Part shown: piece after piece, positions 7,052 to 13,001 of the stretch
Numbering within the stretch: position 1 is the stretch's first letter
Layout: each line of letters opens with the position of its first letter
Source: JAMCRM01 sp041685075
GTDB lineage: Bacteria > Acidobacteriota > Terriglobia > Bryobacterales > Bryobacteraceae
Assembly: GCA_041685075.1 (NCBI GenBank)
Contig: JAWLGN010000140.1
Location: 1-14,216, forward strand
Direction of reading: 5' to 3'
Length of the DNA: 14,216 nucleotides
Made by a program: the position numbers and the translations under genes
The notes under the pieces: generated by a model
What the model was told of the DNA's origin: nothing
The model's input: the letters and a program-made list of their open reading frames with translations, nothing else
Database searches by the model: none

Positions 7052-9379
7052 TCACTCCACCACGTCGAAGCTGCCTTTCAGCCGGATGTCCGCGGCAGAC
7101 GCTCCTGCCAGGACCTCGAAGCTGCCGGGCTCCACCACCCGGCGCATCTCGGCATCGAAATAGCTGAGATCCTCCGGGGTCAGGGTAAACCGGACCCGCC
7201 GGCGTTCCCCGGGCTGCAACGAGACCTTCTCAAAACCGCGTAACTCCAGGACGGGACGCGAAGCGGAGCTGAGCAGATCGTTGACGTAGAGCTGCACCAC
7301 TTCCTGCCCCGCGCGGTTGCCCGTGTTGGTCACCTGCATGGCCACCTGCACTTCGCCGTCGGGCCGGATACGGGCGGGCGAGATCTCCAGCTTGTCGTAT
7401 TCGAACTTCGTGTAACTGAGGCCGTAGCCGAACGGCCACAGGGGCGTGCCCGGCAGGTCGACGTAGCCCCGGCGCGAGCTGGTGGCGGTGTGGTTGTAGT
7501 AGACCGGGAGCTGGCCGGAGTGGCGGGCGAAGGTGACCGGCAGCCGGCCGCTGGGATTCACGTCGCCGAACAGCACCTCGGCGACGCCCGTGCCGCCCTG
7601 TTCGCCCGGAAGCCAGGCCTCCACAATCGCCGGGATGTTCTCCGCCGCCCAGCGTACCGAGAGCGGGCGGCCGTTGATCAGCACGACGACCGTGGGGGTG
7701 CCGGTGGCGTGCACGGCCTCGATGAGCTCCTCCTGCATGCCGGTCAGGTCCAGGCTGGCGACGTCGCGGCCTTCCCCGTTCGTGCGGCGCGACTCCCCAA
7801 CCACCACTACCGCCACCTGCGCCTGCCGCGCGGCCTCCCGGGCCTCGCGAATCTGGTTGACCCGCTCTCCCATGACCTCGCAGCCCTGGACGTGCAGGAC
7901 TTTCGTCCCCGGCGCGGCCTTCGCCCGGATGCCCTCCAGCACCGTGACGATGTCCTGCAGGATGATCTTCGAGGTATAGTCGCCGAGTTGGTTGCGCTCG
8001 TCGTCGGCGTTGGGCCCGATCACCGCAATCGTCCGGAGCTTGTTCCTGTCGAGTGGCAGCAGGCCGTTTTCGTTCTTCAGCAGGACGATGCCCTCGCGGG
8101 CGGTCTGGAGCGCGAGCTGGCGATGCTCCTCGCGCGGCACGCCGTTCACCGCGTGTTCCACGTCCACGTAGGGCCTCTCGAAGAGGCCGAGCTGGAATTT
8201 CAACCGCAGGATGCGCCGCACGGCGCGGTCCACCAGGGCCATGGGGACCTTGCCCTCCTTGACGTTGGCGATCAGGTCGAGCATGTAGGCCGGTTCGTGG
8301 GAGATGCCCACATCGACGCCCGCTTTGAGCGCCAGAGGGCCGGCCTGCTTGTGGTCGGCGGCGTGGCGCTCCTGGATGACGGTCGTCAGCCCGAGACCCT
8401 CGCCGAGCACGATGCCCCGGAAGTGGAGTTCGTCGCGCAGGATCCTGGTCAGGATCTTTTCGGAAGCGTGCACGGCCACGCCGTCGATGGCGGGGTAAGT
8501 GGCCATGACGGCCAGCGCGCCGTGCTTCTTAATGCCCGCAATCCACGGGGGCAGGAAGACGTTCCACAGGGTGCGGTCGGAGATCTCCATGGCGCCGCGC
8601 TCGCGCCCGCCGGCGGGCTGGCTCTGGCCGGGGTAGTGGCACAGGCCGGCAACCACCTTGTCAGGCGCCGAAACGTCGTCGCCCTGCGCGCCGCGCACGA
8701 TCGCGGCGGCGACGCGCGCGGTCAGGTAGGGGCACTCGCTGTAGGCCTCTTCATTTCGGCCCAGGCGCGGGTCGCGGATGGGTTCCACCACCAGGGTGAA
8801 AAGCTGGTGGATGCCCACCGCGCGCGCCTCGCTCGCGGCGGCGGCATAGATTTTCTCCACCAGGTCCATGTTCCAGGTGCTGCCGATGGTGGGACCTTCG
8901 GGAAAGACCGTGCCGCCGGAGCACATCAGCCCGTGGGTGCCCTCTTCGGTTTGCAGCAGGGGGATCTTCAGCCGGGTCTCTTCGGTGGCCAGGCGCTGCA
9001 GTTCGTTGAAAAACTCGGCCTGCTGCCGCGGGCCATGGCCCAGGATGTTATCGGCGGCCGTGAAAAATCCCCCGCCCGGGCCGAGGCCCGCGAGATGCGT
9101 GCCCAGCGTGAACCTGCGGCACGATTCCATCTTGATCTCCACGTGCTTGAGTTCGAGGTCGCCGGTGTTGGTGGCGGCGCCGCCCATTTCGGCGCGGTAA
9201 ACGCAAGGCATGTTCATCTGCCCCACTTTTTCTTCGAGGGTCATGCGCGACAGCAGGTCCTCGACACGCCGATCGATGGGCTGGGCGGGATCCAGGTACA
9301 GTGGCTTCTGCTGGCTCTGTGCCGGCAGGGTCGCGATTGCCGCGGCAAGGCAGGCCACGGCTGCCAGGATGCGTGACAT
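7052..9379 (-). CDS. Exported glycoside hydrolase family 3 protein with atypical active site
   Basis: A 775-residue GH3 protein; the family includes beta-glucosidases and beta-xylosidases. The order is a signal peptide (about 1-20, ending LPA), an N-terminal TIM-barrel (about 35-400), a C-terminal alpha/beta sandwich (about 420-640, containing PLWPFGYGLSYT) and a fibronectin-III-like tail (LRGFEKVSLQPGE onward). RDPRLGRNEE (202-211) is canonical. Three active-site positions are not. The usual SDW/SDY nucleophile segment reads L-G-E327-G-L. The Lys-His motif is C247-H248. The usual GEDP is S-E-C-P (214-217). Substrate and even hydrolytic activity are therefore uncertain. I chose ATG 9379 because GGAG sits about 7 nt upstream. 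A GTG at 9397 would overlap the aminotransferase stop. The 17-nt gap to the aminotransferase indicates one transcript. It is probably periplasmic or secreted and works with the downstream receptor. Confidence 0.92.
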   Translation of the reverse strand: MSRILAAVACLAAAIATLPAQSQQKPLYLDPAQPIDRRVEDLLSRMTLEEKVGQMNMPCVYRAEMGGAATNTGDLELKHVEIKMESCRRFTLGTHLAGLGPGGGFFTAADNILGHGPRQQAEFFNELQRLATEETRLKIPLLQTEEGTHGLMCSGGTVFPEGPTIGSTWNMDLVEKIYAAAASEARAVGIHQLFTLVVEPIRDPRLGRNEEAYSECPYLTARVAAAIVRGAQGDDVSAPDKVVAGLCHYPGQSQPAGGRERGAMEISDRTLWNVFLPPWIAGIKKHGALAVMATYPAIDGVAVHASEKILTRILRDELHFRGIVLGEGLGLTTVIQERHAADHKQAGPLALKAGVDVGISHEPAYMLDLIANVKEGKVPMALVDRAVRRILRLKFQLGLFERPYVDVEHAVNGVPREEHRQLALQTAREGIVLLKNENGLLPLDRNKLRTIAVIGPNADDERNQLGDYTSKIILQDIVTVLEGIRAKAAPGTKVLHVQGCEVMGERVNQIREAREAARQAQVAVVVVGESRRTNGEGRDVASLDLTGMQEELIEAVHATGTPTVVVLINGRPLSVRWAAENIPAIVEAWLPGEQGGTGVAEVLFGDVNPSGRLPVTFARHSGQLPVYYNHTATSSRRGYVDLPGTPLWPFGYGLSYTKFEYDKLEISPARIRPDGEVQVAMQVTNTGNRAGQEVVQLYVNDLLSSASRPVLELRGFEKVSLQPGERRRVRFTLTPEDLSYFDAEMRRVVEPGSFEVLAGASAADIRLKGSFDVVE

Positions 9380-9396
9380 AGTCGATCTCCGTTTCA

Positions 9397-10674
9397 CTAC
9401 CGGGATCTCAGAACTCTCTCGAACGCCCGGATGATGTCATCCTCGTCCTCGCGGGTAAGGCAGGACGGTACCGCGATGATGATGCTGCGCTCGAAGAGCG
9501 AATCGGCACGTGGGCAGGCGCCTTTGGAGGCGTCGCGGCCGAGTCCGCGGTTCTCGGACAGCTTCCAGGCGAGCCCGCGCTGCTCTACAAGGCTCACGTT
9601 GTTGTAGTAGAGGTGCAGCCCGAAATCGGTCATGAGGACGTTCGAGATGCCCTGTGGCCAGGTGGCGATGCCCTCGGCGAGGAGGCCGCGCTGCACCTCG
9701 GCGGCGGTCTGGGGATCGTCGTACGTGGTGATCAGGAAACCGCCCGTGTCGCCGGCCGGATCGAGGACGCGGCGCAGGCGCACGCCCGGGAGCCGCTCCA
9801 GGACGGCGCGAATGCGGTACTTGCTCCGCCGCATGGCGCCGGTGATGGCGGGGAGCTTCGAGAGCTGCACCCGCAGCACGGCGGCGCGCAGCTCGTCCAT
9901 GCGGTAGCCGCGCCCCCAGGACGCCGCCGCCGGATCGTCCATCACCAGCCGCCCGCTCTCGTCCCGGGGATAGCCGAGATCGTGCGCGGCCACCGCCCTG
10001 CGGTACAGTTCGCGGTTGCCTGTGAGCACGCAGCCGCCCTCGCCGGCCGTCATGTTCTTGTTCATCTGGAAGCTGAAGATGGCCATGTCGCCGAACGTGC
10101 CGGTGGAGCGCCCGCCGATGGCGCCGCCCACGCACTGGGCGCAGTCTTCGAGCAGGAACAGGCCCTTGCGGCGGGCCACCTCGCCGACGGCGGGGGCGTC
10201 GCCGGGAGCGCCGCTCATGTGGGTCATGACGATGCCGCGGGTGTGCGGCGTGATGCGGCGCTCGACATCGGCGGCGTCCAGGCAGAAGGTGTCGTCGATA
10301 TCGGCCACGACCGGTACGGCCCCGAGGTTCACCACCGCGGCGGCCACCGAAACCCACAAGTAGGCCGGAACGATGATCTCCTGGCCCGGCCCCACCCCCA
10401 GGGCGGAAAGAGCGGTGTGCAGCGCGCCAGTGCCGCTCGAAACGGCCAGCGCGTAATCCACCCCGACGAAGCGTGCGACCTCGGCTTCGAGTTGCTCCGT
10501 CTCGTGCTGCAGATCAATACCGTAGTAGCGGAATGGCGAGCGGGCGCGTAGCACCCGGACGGCGGCTTCGATCTCGCGGCTGTCCATATGATGAACGCCG
10601 GGAAACTCGAGCGGAAGCGGACGGCTGCGCGCGGCGGCGCGGCCGCCGGCGGGGACCTTCGCAATATCGGGCAT
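9397..10674 (-). CDS. DegT/DnrJ/EryC1/StrS-family PLP aminotransferase
   Basis: A PLP-dependent aminotransferase of about 425 residues. The family normally transfers an amino group from glutamate or glutamine to a keto-sugar, often nucleotide-bound, or to an inosose. The cofactor-binding SSGTGAL lies at 79-85. The PLP-ring aspartate is D177 in EDCAQ, and the Schiff-base lysine is K206 in QMNKNMTAGEGG. No signal peptide is visible, so it should be cytoplasmic. ATG 10674 is preferred, but a TTG at 10680 is closer to the AGCAGGG upstream (10 nt from AGGG) and cannot be excluded. It follows a terminator and a good promoter, so it probably heads a unit with the GH3 gene 17 nt downstream. No sugar nucleotidyltransferase or glycosyltransferase is nearby, which argues against an ordinary surface-polysaccharide role and leaves a free keto-sugar or cyclitol substrate open. 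The specific substrate is unknown. Confidence 0.92.
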   Translation of the reverse strand: MPDIAKVPAGGRAAARSRPLPLEFPGVHHMDSREIEAAVRVLRARSPFRYYGIDLQHETEQLEAEVARFVGVDYALAVSSGTGALHTALSALGVGPGQEIIVPAYLWVSVAAAVVNLGAVPVVADIDDTFCLDAADVERRITPHTRGIVMTHMSGAPGDAPAVGEVARRKGLFLLEDCAQCVGGAIGGRSTGTFGDMAIFSFQMNKNMTAGEGGCVLTGNRELYRRAVAAHDLGYPRDESGRLVMDDPAAASWGRGYRMDELRAAVLRVQLSKLPAITGAMRRSKYRIRAVLERLPGVRLRRVLDPAGDTGGFLITTYDDPQTAAEVQRGLLAEGIATWPQGISNVLMTDFGLHLYYNNVSLVEQRGLAWKLSENRGLGRDASKGACPRADSLFERSIIIAVPSCLTREDEDDIIRAFERVLRSR

Positions 10675-10714
10675 GTTCAAATAGCGAACGCCCTGCTGGG
10701 CATCCGACGCAGCA

Positions 10715-10743
10715 TCTTTAGTTCATCGGAAATGGAAAGTCAA
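10715..10743 (-). promoter_or_regulatory. Sigma70-like promoter for the aminotransferase-GH3 unit
   Basis: On the minus strand, TTGACT (10743-10738, 5 of 6 consensus) lies 17 bp from TAAAGA (10720-10715, 3 of 6). The predicted start near 10708 gives a leader of about 34 nt. The -35 sits 2 bp after the T-run of the upstream terminator, so one unit ends where the next begins. The -10 is poor, so an activator may be needed. Confidence 0.5.
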
Positions 10744-10745
10744 GG

Positions 10746-10808
10746 AAAAAGGCGCCTGGGCGGCGCGGGCGGCGCGTTCGCCTGGGCGGCGGGCCCGCAG
10801 CCCGCCGC
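10746..10808 (-). terminator. Hairpin plus T-tract ending the oxidoreductase-isomerase unit
   Basis: Read on the minus strand, the isomerase stop is followed after about 14 nt by a 9-bp perfect GC stem with a 5-nt loop (GCGGCGGGC/GCCCGCCGC, 10808-10786). A 5-bp hairpin (GCGCC/GGCGC, 10766-10752) comes next, then C and TTTTT (10750-10746). The final stem is short but purely GC and abuts the T-run. This is consistent with an intrinsic terminator or a partial attenuator. Confidence 0.6.
10753..10791. repeat. Short GC-rich direct repeats within the terminator region
   Basis: The 13-bp word CGCCTGGGCGGCG occurs at 10753-10765 and 10779-10791, with a 26-bp period. Between and overlapping them, GGCGGCGCG is repeated in tandem at 10759-10767 and 10768-10776. 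The copies give alternative pairing partners for the hairpins here. A small local duplication or slippage event is the simplest origin. Confidence 0.6.
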
Positions 10809-10822
10809 GCCGGGGCGGGGAA

Positions 10823-11674
10823 CTACGCCTTACCGGCCGCCTCCTGTTTCTCCGCCAGCAGTGGAGTGAGGTGGGCGAGGCTGCGGGCGGCCTGTTCCGG
10901 CGTCCCGCATTCTACCGAGAGCACGCCGTTGAATCCGTGCTTCCGGAGAATGCCGATGACGCGCCCCCAGTCCACCACGCCGTCACCGCAGGCGCAGCCT
11001 ACAGGGGTGCCGGTGACCTTACCGCGCTCGGCTTCCGAATGCTCCAGGGCGATGTCCTTGGCATGCACGTGGACCAGGCGGTTGCCGACGCGCTCCAGCG
11101 CTTCATAGATGTCCTCGCCGCCCAGATAGCCGTTGCCCGTATCGTAGTTGATGCGCAGCAGCGGGGAGTCCACCAGGCTGGCGATACGCAGCAGACCATC
11201 GGTGGTGCGGGAGAGTTCATTGTGCGGCTCGATGCCGACCGCGATGCCGTAGCGCTCCGCAACCCGAAGCACCGCCCGGAGCGTGTACGTCATAATCGGC
11301 CAGACCTCGTCCCCCACCACCCACTCCGGGCGGTAGCTCTCGTCGGTGTTGACCACCGGCGCCTTCAGCACCGCGGCAAACCGGATGGCGCGCTGCAGAT
11401 ACATCACGCTGATCTCGGGACGCATCAGCGGGCAATGCGCACTTACGCCCGAAGCCTGCACGCCGTGGCGGTCGAGTATGTCTTTGATGAAATGCGGATC
11501 CTCCTCCATGGAGACGGAATGGTAGTAGCCCGCCTCGCTCATCAGCTCGCGGCCGTTGTGCAGCATGGGCTCGACGTACTTGTAGCCGATCTGCGCGGCC
11601 ATGGCGACGCCCGCCGCAAAGGGTTTCTCTGCGCGGCGCACGAACTCCATGTTCAATCCCGCTTGGATGCTCAT
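10823..11674 (-). CDS. Sugar phosphate isomerase/epimerase-like TIM-barrel protein
   Basis: A 283-residue xylose-isomerase-like TIM-barrel (AP-endonuclease-2 fold) protein. The family includes epimerases, inosose dehydratases and beta-eliminating enzymes acting on 3-keto-sugars. The likely metal ligands are all present: E149 in GIEPHN, D178 in NYDTGN, H204 in VHVHAKD and E255 in SVECG. No signal peptide is seen, so it is probably cytoplasmic. ATG 11674 was chosen because AAGGAG lies 8 nt upstream and the start overlaps the oxidoreductase stop as ATGA (11674-11671), a translational-coupling arrangement. The frame is open to 11731, but the 19 extra residues lie inside the upstream gene and lack a ribosome site. 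Such coupling suggests it processes the oxidoreductase product. A hairpin and T-run follow its TAG. The specific reaction is unknown. Confidence 0.9.
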   Translation of the reverse strand: MSIQAGLNMEFVRRAEKPFAAGVAMAAQIGYKYVEPMLHNGRELMSEAGYYHSVSMEEDPHFIKDILDRHGVQASGVSAHCPLMRPEISVMYLQRAIRFAAVLKAPVVNTDESYRPEWVVGDEVWPIMTYTLRAVLRVAERYGIAVGIEPHNELSRTTDGLLRIASLVDSPLLRINYDTGNGYLGGEDIYEALERVGNRLVHVHAKDIALEHSEAERGKVTGTPVGCACGDGVVDWGRVIGILRKHGFNGVLSVECGTPEQAARSLAHLTPLLAEKQEAAGKA

Positions 11675-12873
11675 AAGTCCCACTCCTTTCGCCACGTAAC
11701 GCGGCGCTTTTCTCGATACGAGATGTTGCACATGTGGCAGGCCATGGCGGAATAGTGGCCCGCGGCCTCATCGCAGGCGGCCGGCCTGCGGCTGCGGACC
11801 GCGTCCAGCCAGTTGGCCACGTGCAGGTCCGGGGTGCTGCCCGCGGTGATGGGCGTGGCGCCGCTCTCGGCCGGCAGAAAACGGTAACCGTAGCGGAAGA
11901 TGTGCAGCCGGCCGCCGGTGCCCATGAAGACGATATCGGCGTTCTCCTGCGCGATCACGTCCGTAACGTTGGCCTCGAAAGTAACCAGCAAACCCTCTGG
12001 ATACTCCACGATGGCGTTGATGTTATCGGCCGTGTCGCGGTCCTGGGGGTCGAGATAGATGCCGCCCATCGAGCTGGCGGCCAGCGGCCGGTCGCGCTCC
12101 AGATACCAGTGCACGACGTCTACCAGGTGGACGAACAGCCCGCCCATCTGCGCATTGGTGGAGTAGTCCCAGTAGACGTAGTGGTTGAAGTAGCGCTTCG
12201 GATTCCACGGAACCTTGGGGAGGCGGCCCTGGCAGAGGTCCCAGTCCAGGCCCGCGGGCTTCTGTTCCATCCCCGGCGGAGGCGCCTGGTTGCGGTAGGC
12301 GCGGTTCCCGTTCCAGATGGTCCGCACCATGGTGACGCGCCCGATGCGGCCGCTATCGATGAACCGTTCCTTGGCTTCGACGAAGTGCGGATGGCTGCGC
12401 TGCTGGGTGCCGGTCTGGAGGATGCGCTTGTGGCGGCGGACGGCCTGGACGATGCGGGGGCCTTCCTCCGGGTAGAGCGTCAGGGGCTTTTCCACGTAGA
12501 GGTCCTTGCCCGCCTGGCAGGCGGCTACCGCAATCTCGCAGTGAACGTGATCCCAGGTGGCAATGATCACGGCGTCGATGTCGTTGCGGTCGAGCACGCG
12601 CCGGTAGTCGGCGTACTTGGCGATGGGCGCGCCGGCCACCTTTTCGGCGCGGTCGCGCTGCACGTCGTAGGCGTCGGCAACAGCCACCCACTGGATGTTG
12701 CCGGCCTGGTTGGCGCGGGACATCAGGTAGCGTCCGCGGCCGCCGCTGCCGATGACGCCGAGGCGGATGCGGTCGTTGGCGCCGGCTACGCGCGCGGCGG
12801 AGGCGGCGGAGAGAGCCGCGGCGGTGAAGGTGCGGCGCGAGACGCCCGCGGTGTTACCGTCATACCAGGACAT
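11671..12873 (-). CDS. Tat-exported Gfo/Idh/MocA-family NAD(P)-dependent oxidoreductase
   Basis: A 400-residue oxidoreductase of the glucose-fructose oxidoreductase/inositol dehydrogenase/MocA family, which oxidises or reduces sugar or cyclitol hydroxyls. A twin-arginine motif (S12-R13-R14-T15-F16) plus an Ala-rich stretch to about 32 predicts Tat export of the folded, cofactor-loaded enzyme. The nucleotide-binding GVIGSGGRG is at 39-47, the family signature EKP at 128-130, and the catalytic-region His/Asp in FVHLVDVVHW at 247-256. Length is typical for Tat-tagged members in Acidobacteriota and Planctomycetota. The ATG at 12873 has AGGA about 7 nt upstream, but a promoter-like TAGGAT overlaps that site, so the leader may be absent. 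The gene overlaps the TIM-barrel gene by 4 nt. The substrate cannot be told from sequence; a 3-keto-sugar or inositol-type oxidation is plausible. Confidence 0.94.
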   Translation of the reverse strand: MSWYDGNTAGVSRRTFTAAALSAASAARVAGANDRIRLGVIGSGGRGRYLMSRANQAGNIQWVAVADAYDVQRDRAEKVAGAPIAKYADYRRVLDRNDIDAVIIATWDHVHCEIAVAACQAGKDLYVEKPLTLYPEEGPRIVQAVRRHKRILQTGTQQRSHPHFVEAKERFIDSGRIGRVTMVRTIWNGNRAYRNQAPPPGMEQKPAGLDWDLCQGRLPKVPWNPKRYFNHYVYWDYSTNAQMGGLFVHLVDVVHWYLERDRPLAASSMGGIYLDPQDRDTADNINAIVEYPEGLLVTFEANVTDVIAQENADIVFMGTGGRLHIFRYGYRFLPAESGATPITAGSTPDLHVANWLDAVRSRRPAACDEAAGHYSAMACHMCNISYREKRRVTWRKEWDL

Positions 12874-12879
12874 ACCGAA

Positions 12880-12908
12880 ATCCTATGCGCCTCCGCCGCC
12901 GATTGCAA
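12880..12908 (-). promoter_or_regulatory. Candidate promoter for the oxidoreductase, possibly leaderless
   Basis: On the minus strand, TTGCAA (12908-12903, 4 of 6 consensus) lies 17 bp from TAGGAT (12885-12880, 4 of 6). Transcription would start around 12873, the A of the start codon, giving little or no leader. The -10 overlaps the AGGA ribosome-site candidate, so only one of the two readings can be right. No better promoter is obvious further upstream. Confidence 0.35.
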
Positions 12909-12927
12909 GCCGAAAATTTCCGAGCCA

Positions 12928-12956
12928 TTGCTTCACGCCGGAGCGCGGGCTATAAT
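12928..12956 (+). promoter_or_regulatory. Consensus sigma70 promoter for the ceramidase-like gene
   Basis: TTGCTT (12928-12933) and a perfect TATAAT (12951-12956) are separated by 17 bp. Predicted start is near 12963, giving a leader of about 39 nt that contains GGAGG at 12986-12990. This is the best promoter match in the window and suggests strong or constitutive expression of the downstream gene. It shares the 128-bp divergent gap with the oxidoreductase promoter. Confidence 0.7.
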
Positions 12957-13001
12957 GCCTCGGTATTACCAGGTCTGGATTTGTTGGAGGATTCGTCCAC
13001 C

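Noticed and set aside
7490..9376. A plus-strand open frame of 628 codons antisense to the GH3 gene
   Set aside because: Low-complexity Ala/Gly/His/Arg content with no domain; the minus strand carries clear GH3 domains throughout.
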